From the NCBI RefSeq assembly GCF_030297175.1, contig NZ_AP028070.1, forward strand, positions 744,001-808,000: 64,000 nucleotides of DNA, given 5' to 3'. Source of the DNA: Marinobacter sp. LA51. Lineage in GTDB: Bacteria > Pseudomonadota > Gammaproteobacteria > Pseudomonadales > Oleiphilaceae. A program made the translations under genes and the position numbers. A model generated the notes under the pieces. It was not told the origin of the DNA. It did no database searches and was given only the letters and a program-made list of their open reading frames with translations. Shown here one piece after another: positions 53,866-62,340 of this stretch (the stretch's first letter is position 1; every line of letters begins with the position of its first letter).

Positions 53866-55446
53866 ATGTCATCGGAACCCGAAACCAAGACCGAGCAAAA
53901 ACGCCTGCCAAAGGCCCCTGGACTGTTACGTTCCTCCGGGCTCGTTGGTGCCATGACCATGCTGTCCCGAGTGCTGGGCCTGGTCCGGGACATGGTCATA
54001 GCCCGTTATTTCGGTGCGGGCGCCGGTGCGGACGCTTTCTTTGTGGCGTTCAAGATCCCCAATTTCCTGCGCCGTCTGTTTGCTGAAGGTGCCTTTTCCC
54101 AGGCGTTTGTGCCGGTGCTGTCCTCCTATCGTGAGCATCAGCCGGTGTCGGAGGTGAAGCGACTGGTGGATGCGGTGGCGGGTTCACTGGGGCTGATTCT
54201 GTTGGCCGTCACCCTGGTGGCTATGCTGGGCGCCCCCGTGCTGACGGCAGTCTTTGCGCCCGGCTTCCTTGAGGATGAGGTTAAGTTCGCCCTGGCCAGC
54301 GACATGCTGCGCATCACTTTTCCGTATCTGCTGCTGATCTCATTGACGGCGTTTGCCGGTGGCATACTGAACAGCTACGACCGGTTTGCGGTGCCCGCCT
54401 TTACCCCGGTTCTGCTTAATCTGGCGATGATTGGCGCCGCCATTTACCTGACGCCGTTGATGGCCGAGCCTGTTATGGCGCTGGCCTGGGGTGTGTTCAT
54501 TGCCGGTGCCCTGCAGCTGTTCTTCCAGCTGCCGTTCCTGGCGCGCCTGGGCCTGTTGCCGCGTCCCCGGGTCGATTACCGGCACGAAGGGGTTGGCCGT
54601 ATTCTCCGGTTGATGGCGCCGGCGCTGTTCGGGGTATCGGTAAGTCAGATTAATCTGCTATTGGATACCGTGCTGGCATCGTTTCTCCAGACCGGCAGTG
54701 TGTCCTGGCTGTACTACTCGGATCGGCTGTCGGAGCTGCCTTTGGGTGTGTTCGGCATCGCCATTGCCACCGTCATCTTGCCCAGCTTGTCCCGCAAACA
54801 TGCGGCGGAGTCGGCAGATCAGTTTGCGGCCACCCTCGACTGGGCGGTGCGTGCCGTCCTGCTGATTGGTTTGCCGGCCGCGGTGGCTCTGGCACTGCTG
54901 GCGGAGCCTCTCATTGCCACCTTGTTCCACTACGGCGAAGTGACTGATCGCGATGTGTTGATGTCGGCCCAGAGTCTGCGTGCTTATTCCGCCGGCCTGC
55001 TTGCGTTCATGGTAATCAAGGTTTTGGCGCCAGGGTTCTTTGCCCGGCAGGACACCAAAACCCCGGTCAAGATCGGTGTGATCGCCATGGTGGCCAATAT
55101 GGCCTTCAACCTCATGCTGGTGATTCCGCTGGCCCATGCCGGCCTGGCGCTGGCGACTTCCTTGTCGGCCTGGCTCAATGGCTACCTGCTCTGGCGCGGG
55201 TTGCGCAAGCAGGGGGCCTGGCGTAGCCAGCCCGGGTGGGGGCGTTTCTTGCTCCAGATTGTCAGTGCGAACCTGGCGCTGGCCGCAAGCATTGTCTGGC
55301 TCAAGGCGCCCGTGAGCGATTGGCTGGCGGCCGGTGGCTTCCAGCGAGCTTCTGATATGGCGGTGCTGGTTGGCGTTGGCGTGGCGGTTTACTTCCTGGT
55401 GCTGGCGTTGACCGGGGTGAGGGTAAGACATTTCCGCCAGAGGTAA
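53866..55446 (+). CDS. murJ: Lipid II flippase MurJ
   Basis: Moves lipid II across the inner membrane for peptidoglycan synthesis. A 526-residue protein with about 14 membrane segments; the opening MTMLSRVLGLVRDMVIARYFGAGAGADAFFVAFKIPNFLRRLFAEGAFSQAFVPVL is diagnostic. It stands next to rpsT (divergent) and upstream of ribF, as in many gammaproteobacteria. The ribosome site before ATG 53866 is weak. Confidence 0.96.
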   Translation: MSSEPETKTEQKRLPKAPGLLRSSGLVGAMTMLSRVLGLVRDMVIARYFGAGAGADAFFVAFKIPNFLRRLFAEGAFSQAFVPVLSSYREHQPVSEVKRLVDAVAGSLGLILLAVTLVAMLGAPVLTAVFAPGFLEDEVKFALASDMLRITFPYLLLISLTAFAGGILNSYDRFAVPAFTPVLLNLAMIGAAIYLTPLMAEPVMALAWGVFIAGALQLFFQLPFLARLGLLPRPRVDYRHEGVGRILRLMAPALFGVSVSQINLLLDTVLASFLQTGSVSWLYYSDRLSELPLGVFGIAIATVILPSLSRKHAAESADQFAATLDWAVRAVLLIGLPAAVALALLAEPLIATLFHYGEVTDRDVLMSAQSLRAYSAGLLAFMVIKVLAPGFFARQDTKTPVKIGVIAMVANMAFNLMLVIPLAHAGLALATSLSAWLNGYLLWRGLRKQGAWRSQPGWGRFLLQIVSANLALAASIVWLKAPVSDWLAAGGFQRASDMAVLVGVGVAVYFLVLALTGVRVRHFRQR

Positions 55447-55559
55447 GGTATAATCGCGCGTTTTCTCACCAGTGATCCCCGGTCCGGCAAAACCACGCGT
55501 GTTTGCCCTGGATGATGCGGGGAGCTGAAAGCCAGCTGGCAATTGAAGGTTCGCATTGC

Positions 55560-56531
55560 ATGCGTCTGATCCGAGGCCTGACCAACCTGACTCTGCTGTC
55601 CCGGCGTGAGGATTCTCCTCTTGCTGGTGGCTGTGTCGCGACCATTGGAAATTTCGACGGAGTGCACATCGGGCACCGGACCATCCTGGAGCAGGTCAAA
55701 GAGAAAGCGGCCAGTCTGGGACTGCCGTCGGTGGTCATGGTTTTTGAGCCTCAGCCGAGAGAGTTTTTTCAGGGCAAAGAGGCGCCTCCAAGGCTGATGT
55801 CGTTCCGGCAGAAATTTGAGGCCCTGACGGCGGCGGGTATTGATTACGTCCTGTGCCTGCATTTCAACAGCCGATTCCGCCGTTTGACCAGCCGTGAGTT
55901 CATTGATGCCGTTCTGGTCAATGGCCTGGGCGTGCGCCATCTGGTGGTGGGTGATGACTTCCGCTTCGGCTGTGACCGCACCGGCGATTTCATGTTGCTG
56001 CGGGAGGCTGGCGAAAGCCAGGGGTTCACGGTAGAGAATACCCGCACGGTCACCATCGATGGTGAGCGGGTGAGCAGTACCCGGATTCGCGACCGGCTGG
56101 GCCTGAACCGACTGGCCGAAGCGGAAGCGCTTCTGGGCCACGCCTACCGGATCACCGGTCGCGTGGTGTACGGGCGTCAACTCGGGCGCGAAATCGGGGC
56201 GCCAACAGCCAATATTCTGCTTAAGCGCATGGCGCCCCTGAAGGGCGTTTACGTCGTCAGCACGACGCTTGATGACGGTTTGACCTACGATGGCGTCGCC
56301 AATATCGGCCTGAGGCCAACGGTGGATGGCAAGCAGCCGGCGCTGGAAGTGCACCTGTTTGACTTTGCTGGCACACTCTATGGTCGCCAAATCGACGTTG
56401 TGTTTCGTGAGGCCCTGCGCGAGGAGATCAAATTCGGCTCCGTGGACGCGCTGAAAGAGCAGATCGCCAACGACTTTGACGATGCCCGGGACTGGCTGTC
56501 CAGGAACGGATCCTGTTGTACAGCGCATTGA
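55560..56531 (+). CDS. ribF: Bifunctional riboflavin kinase / FAD synthetase
   Basis: Makes FMN and FAD. The N-terminal nucleotidyltransferase has GNFDGVHIGHRTIL and VVGDDFRFGCDRTGD; the C-terminal flavokinase has YRITGRVVYGRQLGREIGAPTANI and LRPTVDGKQPALEVHLFDF. ATG 55560 (MRLIRGLTNL) is chosen, matching the family start; an ATG at 55503 is not needed (323 residues). Upstream of ileS. Confidence 0.96.
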   Translation: MRLIRGLTNLTLLSRREDSPLAGGCVATIGNFDGVHIGHRTILEQVKEKAASLGLPSVVMVFEPQPREFFQGKEAPPRLMSFRQKFEALTAAGIDYVLCLHFNSRFRRLTSREFIDAVLVNGLGVRHLVVGDDFRFGCDRTGDFMLLREAGESQGFTVENTRTVTIDGERVSSTRIRDRLGLNRLAEAEALLGHAYRITGRVVYGRQLGREIGAPTANILLKRMAPLKGVYVVSTTLDDGLTYDGVANIGLRPTVDGKQPALEVHLFDFAGTLYGRQIDVVFREALREEIKFGSVDALKEQIANDFDDARDWLSRNGSCCTAH

Positions 56532-56602
56532 AAACCGGCGGCTTCGGCCCACACATTAGTGATTACTGACCCAAACTGACCAAAAGAGCACGCACACAGA
56601 CC

Positions 56603-59422
56603 ATGAGCGACTATAAGCATACCCTGAATCTGCCGGAAACCGCCTTTCCCATGCGCGGCAACCTGGCCAAGCGTGAGCCGGAAATGCTCAAACGCTGGCA
56701 GGATCTGGATGTCTACGGCAACCTGCGCAAGCAGCGCGAAGGGCGGGAAAAGTTCGTTCTTCATGACGGCCCTCCTTACGCCAACGGCAGCATTCACATT
56801 GGTCATGCGGTCAACAAGATTCTGAAAGACATGATCGTGAAGTCCCAGGGCTTCATGGGTTATGACGCCCCCTATGTGCCGGGCTGGGACTGCCATGGCC
56901 TGCCGATCGAACATAAGGTCGAGCAGGAAATCGGCAAGGCCGGCGTGAAGGTGGATTACAAAACCTTCCGCCAGGCCTGTCGTGACTATGCGGCCAAACA
57001 GATTGAAGGCCAGAAGGCTGATTTCATTCGCCTGGGTGTCATGGGGGAGTGGGACAAGCCCTACCTGACCATGGATCCAAAGGTGGAAGCGGGCATTGTC
57101 CGTGCCCTCGGTAAGATTGTTGCCAAGGGGCATCTGATACGCGGTTTCAAGCCGGTCTACTGGAGTGTGGTGGGTCAGTCCGCACTGGCAGAGGCCGAGG
57201 TCGAGTACCAGGACAAGACGTCCACCCAGATCGATGTGCGTTTCACTGCTGTGGATCAAGGTAAGGCTCTGGCGCCGTTCGGAACAGACAGCGGTGAGGG
57301 TGATGTCTCTGTCGTGATCTGGACTACCACGCCTTGGACCATTCCCGCCAACCAGGCCGTGTCGCTCAACGCCGAGCTTCAGTACGCACTGGTCCAGGCT
57401 GATCTAGGCCAGGGGCAGGAGCGTCTGATTCTGTCCGCCGATATGGTTGAGGGCGTGATGAGTCGCTGGGAAGTCGGGCAGTACGAGGTGCTGGGCACCT
57501 GTACCGGTTCCGAACTCGAGCACCTGGCACTGCAGCATCCGTTCTACGACAAGCAAGTGCCGGTCATCCTGGGTGACCACGTGTCTACCGAAGCAGGTAC
57601 CGGTGCGGTGCACACCGCGCCCGACCACGGTATGGAAGACTTTGAAGTGGGTAAGGCCTACAACATCGGCACCATCAATCTGGTTCAGGCCGACGGTACC
57701 TACACCAGTGCCGCCGGCGAACTGGCGGGCGTGCACGTCTATAAAGCCGATGAACCGGTCTGCGCCGCCCTTACGCGCGAAGGCAAGCTGGTGCGCTCCG
57801 AGAAGTTCCGGCACAGCTACCCGCATTGCTGGCGCACCAAGACACCGCTGATCTACCGCGCCACACCGCAGTGGTTTATTAGCATGGATAAGCAGAATCT
57901 TCGGGCCGACGCGCTTGAGGCTATCAAGGGCGTGCGCTGGGTGCCGTCCTGGGGCCAGAATCGTATTGAAGCCATGTTCCAGCAATCCCCGGACTGGTGT
58001 ATCTCGCGCCAGCGTACCTGGGGCGTGCCGATCACCCTGTTTATCCATAAGGAAACCCAGGAGCTGCACCCGGATACCCAGGCACTGATCGAGAAGGTGG
58101 CCAAGCACATCGAAGTGGATGGCATTGATGCCTGGTACGACATCGAAACCAAGTCTCTGCTGGGTGACGACGCCGACCAGTATGACAAGGTCACTGACAC
58201 GCTGGACGTCTGGTTTGATTCCGGGGTAACTCACGATTCCGTCCTGCGGGTTCGGGACGAGCTGGGCCAGTTCCCGGCGGACATCTACCTGGAAGGATCG
58301 GATCAGCATCGCGGCTGGTTCCAGTCGTCCCTGAAAACTTCCATCGCCATGAACGGCGAGGCGCCGTATCGCCAGGTGCTGACCCACGGGTTTACCGTGG
58401 ACGGCAAGGGACACAAGATGTCCAAGTCGCTGGGTAACGTCATCGCGCCCCAGGAAGTCATGAACGAACTGGGTGCCGATATCCTGCGGTTGTGGGTTGC
58501 TGCGACCGATTACAGCGGTGAGATGACGGTGTCCAAGGATATCCTGCGTCAGACTGCCGATGGCTATCGCCGGATTCGCAACACCTCACGCTTCCTGCTC
58601 AGCAACCTCAGTGGCTTCGATCCCGAACAGCACACCGTTGCGCCGGAAGACATGATTGCGCTGGACCGCTGGATGGTGGATCGGGCTTTGCGGCTCCAGA
58701 ACGAGCTGCAAGAGGACTACCAGAACTACGCGTTCCTGCGCATCTACCAGAAAGTTTACAACTTCTGCGAGTCGACTCTGGGTGGTTTCTATCTGGACAT
58801 CATCAAGGACCGTCAGTACACCACACCGGCAGACAGCCTGACACGACGCTCCTGCCAGACCGCGCTCTATCACGTAGCCGAGGCGCTGGTGCGTTGGATT
58901 GCGCCGATTCTGAGCTTCACCGCCGACGAAATCTGGCAGCACCTGCCGGGCAAGCGTGGTGACACGGTGTTCTATGAGACCTGGTACGACGGTCTCATAG
59001 AACTGCCGGAAACCGCGGAGCTGGGCCGTGAGTACTGGCGCGAAATCTTCAGCGTGAAAGAGGCGGTCAACAAGTGCCTCGAAGACGCCCGTGCCCGTGG
59101 TGAAATCAAGGGCTCGTTGAGCGCGGAAGTGACTCTGTTCTGCGAAGGCGATCTGGCCGCTAATCTGAAGCACCTTGGCGACGAACTGCGCTTTGTCCTG
59201 ATTACTTCCGAGGCTATCGTGAAGCCGGCTTCAGAAGCCGGCGAAGCCGAGCTGACAGCCTGCGAAGGGCTGCGGGTTGCGGTAACACCGGCCGCGCACG
59301 CCAAGTGTGAGCGCTGCTGGCACCACCGTGAGGACGTCGGTTCCAATACCCAATACACCGATCTCTGTGGTCGCTGTGTGACCAATCTGGAAGGGCCAGG
59401 CGAAGCCCGCGCGTTCGCCTGA
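56603..59422 (+). CDS. ileS: Isoleucine--tRNA ligase
   Basis: Class I synthetase. The HIGH motif is at residues 65-68 ([14 protein letters not shown]), KMSKS in [17 protein letters not shown], the editing domain in the middle ([29 protein letters not shown]), and a C-terminal zinc site ([12 protein letters not shown] ... LCGRCVTNL). 939 residues. Its stop overlaps the lspA start by one base. Confidence 0.98.
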   Translation: MSDYKHTLNLPETAFPMRGNLAKREPEMLKRWQDLDVYGNLRKQREGREKFVLHDGPPYANGSIHIGHAVNKILKDMIVKSQGFMGYDAPYVPGWDCHGLPIEHKVEQEIGKAGVKVDYKTFRQACRDYAAKQIEGQKADFIRLGVMGEWDKPYLTMDPKVEAGIVRALGKIVAKGHLIRGFKPVYWSVVGQSALAEAEVEYQDKTSTQIDVRFTAVDQGKALAPFGTDSGEGDVSVVIWTTTPWTIPANQAVSLNAELQYALVQADLGQGQERLILSADMVEGVMSRWEVGQYEVLGTCTGSELEHLALQHPFYDKQVPVILGDHVSTEAGTGAVHTAPDHGMEDFEVGKAYNIGTINLVQADGTYTSAAGELAGVHVYKADEPVCAALTREGKLVRSEKFRHSYPHCWRTKTPLIYRATPQWFISMDKQNLRADALEAIKGVRWVPSWGQNRIEAMFQQSPDWCISRQRTWGVPITLFIHKETQELHPDTQALIEKVAKHIEVDGIDAWYDIETKSLLGDDADQYDKVTDTLDVWFDSGVTHDSVLRVRDELGQFPADIYLEGSDQHRGWFQSSLKTSIAMNGEAPYRQVLTHGFTVDGKGHKMSKSLGNVIAPQEVMNELGADILRLWVAATDYSGEMTVSKDILRQTADGYRRIRNTSRFLLSNLSGFDPEQHTVAPEDMIALDRWMVDRALRLQNELQEDYQNYAFLRIYQKVYNFCESTLGGFYLDIIKDRQYTTPADSLTRRSCQTALYHVAEALVRWIAPILSFTADEIWQHLPGKRGDTVFYETWYDGLIELPETAELGREYWREIFSVKEAVNKCLEDARARGEIKGSLSAEVTLFCEGDLAANLKHLGDELRFVLITSEAIVKPASEAGEAELTACEGLRVAVTPAAHAKCERCWHHREDVGSNTQYTDLCGRCVTNLEGPGEARAFA

Positions 59423-59946
59423 TGGGCTCTGTGATGGCGGAAGTGGATACCGGCTCGAAAATGAAATGGCTGTGGCTGGCGGTGCTGGTGATAGTGCTCG
59501 ACCTGGGTACCAAAGCCCTGGCTACCGCCATGCTGACTTATGGCAATCCGGTACCGGTTGTGCCGATGTTCAATCTGACATTGCTGCACAACACCGGCGC
59601 GGCCTTCAGCTTCCTGGCGCAGGCTGCCGGTTGGCAGCGCTGGTTCTTTGTGGCCCTGGCGCTGGTGGTGAGCTGTGTGCTGGTTATCTGGTTGCGAAAA
59701 CTACAGCGCCATGAAACCTGGACCGCCATTGCCATCGTACTGATTCTTGGCGGCGCCCTCGGCAATGTCTATGACCGTGTGGTTCATGGCTACGTTGTCG
59801 ATTTCCTGCACTTCTACTGGCAGGACTGGCACTTCCCCGCCTTCAACCTGGCGGACACGGCGATTACCGTCGGTGCCGCCATGATGATCATCGATACGTT
59901 TCGCTCGCCGGCCAACTCTGGCGGCGATGCCGACAGGAGTGACTAA
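59422..59946 (+). CDS. lspA: Lipoprotein signal peptidase (signal peptidase II)
   Basis: Aspartyl protease of the inner membrane that cleaves prolipoproteins before the lipid-modified Cys. Four membrane segments; catalytic Asp118 (GNVYDRVVHGYVVDF) and Asp145 (FNLADTAI). 174 residues. Lies in the conserved ileS-lspA-FKBP-ispH run. Confidence 0.97.
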   Translation: MGSVMAEVDTGSKMKWLWLAVLVIVLDLGTKALATAMLTYGNPVPVVPMFNLTLLHNTGAAFSFLAQAAGWQRWFFVALALVVSCVLVIWLRKLQRHETWTAIAIVLILGGALGNVYDRVVHGYVVDFLHFYWQDWHFPAFNLADTAITVGAAMMIIDTFRSPANSGGDADRSD

Positions 59947-59951
59947 CGCTC

Positions 59952-60404
59952 ATGAAAGAATTGCCCGTAGACAAGGGAACCCGCGTCAAACTGCACTTTG
60001 CCCTGAAGTTCACGGACGGGGAAGTAATTGATTCCACCTTCGAAAAAGAGCCGGCCACGCTGGAAATCGGCGATGATAACCTGCCGGAAAATTTTGAAGC
60101 TTACTTGTTGGGGATGAAGACAGGGGAGCGCGCTAGTTACGAAGTGCCGCCCGAGAAGGCCTTCGGTCAGCACAACCCGAACAACCTGCAAACCTTCAAG
60201 CGCCACGAGTTCAGCGCCGATATGGTGCTTGAGCCTGGCGTGATGATTTCCTTCGCGGATGCCCGCCAGAGCGAACTGCCGGGTGTGGTCAGCCGTGTCG
60301 AGGGAGACGAAGTCGAAGTGGACTTCAACCATCCGCTGGCGGGGCGTACACTGACCTTTGAAGTGGAAATCATCGACGTCGAACCGGCGAAACCGACGCA
60401 CTGA
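59952..60404 (+). CDS. fkpB: FKBP-type peptidyl-prolyl isomerase (SlpA/FkpB-like)
   Basis: 150 residues. FKBP fold with an inserted IF-like flap: [67 protein letters not shown] and [21 protein letters not shown] match the SlpA type of cytoplasmic chaperone/isomerase. It sits between lspA and ispH, as in E. coli. Confidence 0.93.
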   Translation: MKELPVDKGTRVKLHFALKFTDGEVIDSTFEKEPATLEIGDDNLPENFEAYLLGMKTGERASYEVPPEKAFGQHNPNNLQTFKRHEFSADMVLEPGVMISFADARQSELPGVVSRVEGDEVEVDFNHPLAGRTLTFEVEIIDVEPAKPTH

Positions 60405-60450
60405 CGCACTGACGTCGACACGGCACATTCTTTACCAGCGGGAACCCAGC

Positions 60451-61404
60451 ATGCAGATCCGACTCGCCAACCCACGTGGCTTTTGCGCCGGCGTGGACCG
60501 CGCCATCGAAATCGTCAATCGTGCCCTCGATGTGTTCGGAGCACCCATTTACGTACGCCACGAAGTGGTCCACAACAAGTTCGTGGTGGATAACCTGCGT
60601 AATCGCGGCGCCGTCTTCGTGGACGAGCTGGACGAGGTGCCGGATGACAAACTGGTGATTTTCAGCGCTCACGGCGTATCCCAGGCCGTTCAGAATGAAG
60701 CCGCCCGTCGTGGCCTGAAAGTCTTCGACGCCACCTGTCCACTGGTAACCAAGGTCCACATGGAAGTGATGCGCTACAGCCGGGACGGCCGCGAGTGCAT
60801 CCTGATCGGTCACCATGGCCACCCCGAGGTGGAAGGCACCATGGGGCAGTATGATCACAGCAACGGCGGTGATATCTACCTGGTGGAAGACGAGGCGGAT
60901 GTTGCCAAGCTGAAGGTAAAAGACGCCAGCCGTCTTTCCTACGTTACCCAGACGACGCTTTCCATGGATGACACCGCTCGGGTCATCGATTCCCTGCGCG
61001 CAAAATTCCCGCAGATTGAAGGCCCGCGCAAGGACGACATCTGCTACGCCACTCAGAACCGACAGGATGCGGTAAAGCAGCTGGCGGGTGATTGTGACTT
61101 GATGCTGGTGGTTGGCTCTCCGAACAGCTCCAACTCCAACCGCCTGCGCGAGCTGGCGGAACGTATGGGCACACCGGCCTACCTCATTGATGAGGCGGCA
61201 CAGATTGAGCCGGCGTGGCTGGATGGCAAGACGGCTGTGGGCGTTACGGCTGGGGCCTCTGCGCCTGAGGTATTGGTAAATGAGGTGATCGAACGCTTGC
61301 GTGAGCTCGGAGGGAGTGTTCCGCAAGAAGTAGCGGGGCGTGAAGAAAATATCGTGTTTTCTATGCCCAAGGAATTGAGAATAGATGCGGTTGAGCTCGA
61401 CTGA
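60451..61404 (+). CDS. ispH: 4-hydroxy-3-methylbut-2-enyl diphosphate reductase
   Basis: Last step of the MEP isoprenoid pathway; [4Fe-4S] enzyme. Cys12 ([13 protein letters not shown]), [11 protein letters not shown] and [11 protein letters not shown] supply the three cluster cysteines. ATG 60451 ([10 protein letters not shown]) is chosen with GGGA upstream; the open frame before it overlaps the end of the FKBP gene (317 residues). Converges with pilE. Confidence 0.97.
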   Translation: MQIRLANPRGFCAGVDRAIEIVNRALDVFGAPIYVRHEVVHNKFVVDNLRNRGAVFVDELDEVPDDKLVIFSAHGVSQAVQNEAARRGLKVFDATCPLVTKVHMEVMRYSRDGRECILIGHHGHPEVEGTMGQYDHSNGGDIYLVEDEADVAKLKVKDASRLSYVTQTTLSMDDTARVIDSLRAKFPQIEGPRKDDICYATQNRQDAVKQLAGDCDLMLVVGSPNSSNSNRLRELAERMGTPAYLIDEAAQIEPAWLDGKTAVGVTAGASAPEVLVNEVIERLRELGGSVPQEVAGREENIVFSMPKELRIDAVELD

Positions 61405-61431
61405 GCGAACACAACCGCAGTTTATTGTCAG

Positions 61432-61878
61432 TTACCAGCAGCCCGCCGCAAGTGCCGCGCCCCGGTTACCTTGCTCATCCAGTGTCAAAGTCCCGCAGTC
61501 ATCGCCGGCTTGGGCACCTGTGGGAACGGCCTGCAGGGTGTATGTATCCCGACCGATAGCGGCAGTGAAACTGAGGTTATAGAACGCAGTGCCGTCCTGA
61601 GGCGACTGGGTGAATGGTAATGCCGGATTGTTACCTGCATTCCTGTAATCGAAGCCGTTGGAATAGCGCCGCTCAAGCCACTGAGCGAGTTCCAAAAGAT
61701 CAGCTTGGGCAGTCCGTCGGCGCGTATCTTCAACCTGATTTTGATAGGCCGGGAAGGCCACCACAACGATAATCCCAATGATCGCAACGGCAATGACCAG
61801 CTCGAGAAGCGTGAAACCGCCGTTGTTATTCATCCTTGGAGCCAGTGTTCTGGCCGTCGGTTTGATTAATGTACCCAT
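61432..61878 (-). CDS. pilE: Type IV minor pilin PilE
   Basis: 148-residue prepilin. The PilD cleavage site is Gly21-Phe22 (NNNGG/FTLLELVIAVAIIGIIVVVAFPAYQNQ) with Glu at mature +5; a C-terminal disulfide loop lies between DDCGTL and AAGCW. AAAGGA 6-7 bases before the ATG at 61878 favours a long 21-residue leader; an internal ATG (61833) would give the usual 6-residue leader but has AAGG directly against it. It is the last gene of the pilY1-pilY2-pilE run, the same order as at the end of the Pseudomonas fimU-pilVWXY1Y2E operon. Confidence 0.9.
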   Translation of the reverse strand: MGTLIKPTARTLAPRMNNNGGFTLLELVIAVAIIGIIVVVAFPAYQNQVEDTRRRTAQADLLELAQWLERRYSNGFDYRNAGNNPALPFTQSPQDGTAFYNLSFTAAIGRDTYTLQAVPTGAQAGDDCGTLTLDEQGNRGAALAAGCW

Positions 61879-61917
61879 TCGCTTTCCTTTACTGCCTGGC
61901 GCAAACCTTTCAGGTCA

Positions 61918-62286
61918 CTAACGCACATTGATTGAAATAATGAGGGGGAACCGGCCAGACGGGCCTTGCTTGAGCTCGAAGCTCACCTGCATGCCTTCTT
62001 CCAGGTACCCTGCAAGGCGTTCACGTGACCAGCTCTGACCGTTGACCAAAACCACGTTGTCGATCGTAAGCAACGTGTCGTCAATGATCAGTGTTCGGCT
62101 GCCCGATGGAATACGATCAACCGTACCCAGATATTTTGTAGGGGCAGCAGTGTCGAAGGTACCCTGAACCTGGACATCATCCAGCGAGTTTTCAGCCTGG
62201 GCGAAACCGGTGGTGCCAACCGCTGTCATTCCCAGTACTACTGCCAGAGCGGTACCATGGAGCGATTTTCTAATGAGTTGTCTCAT
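61918..62286 (-). CDS. Small exported PilY2-like protein
   Basis: 122 residues with a signal peptide (ALAVVLGMTAVGTTGFAQA) and a small beta-rich domain: YLGTVDRIPSGSRTLIIDDTLLTIDNVVLVNG ... LEEGMQVSFELKQGPSGRFPLIISINVR. Position between pilY1 and pilE matches pilY2. Similarity to PilY2 is by size, export and position; its role in pilus biogenesis is poorly known. Confidence 0.7.
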   Translation of the reverse strand: MRQLIRKSLHGTALAVVLGMTAVGTTGFAQAENSLDDVQVQGTFDTAAPTKYLGTVDRIPSGSRTLIIDDTLLTIDNVVLVNGQSWSRERLAGYLEEGMQVSFELKQGPSGRFPLIISINVR

Positions 62287-62307
62287 GTGAAATTTCCTGC
62301 GTTCGTG

Positions 62308-62340
62308 GGAGTAAGGCAGCTCCTAGCGGAGCTGCTCCCA
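62308..62340 (-). other. Hairpin across the pilY1 stop codon
   Basis: GGGAG-GGCAGCTCC pairs with GGAGCTGC-TCCC around the stop of pilY1 (TAG, 62323-62325). No T-run follows, so it may reduce rather than end transcription into pilY2-like and pilE. Confidence 0.4.
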
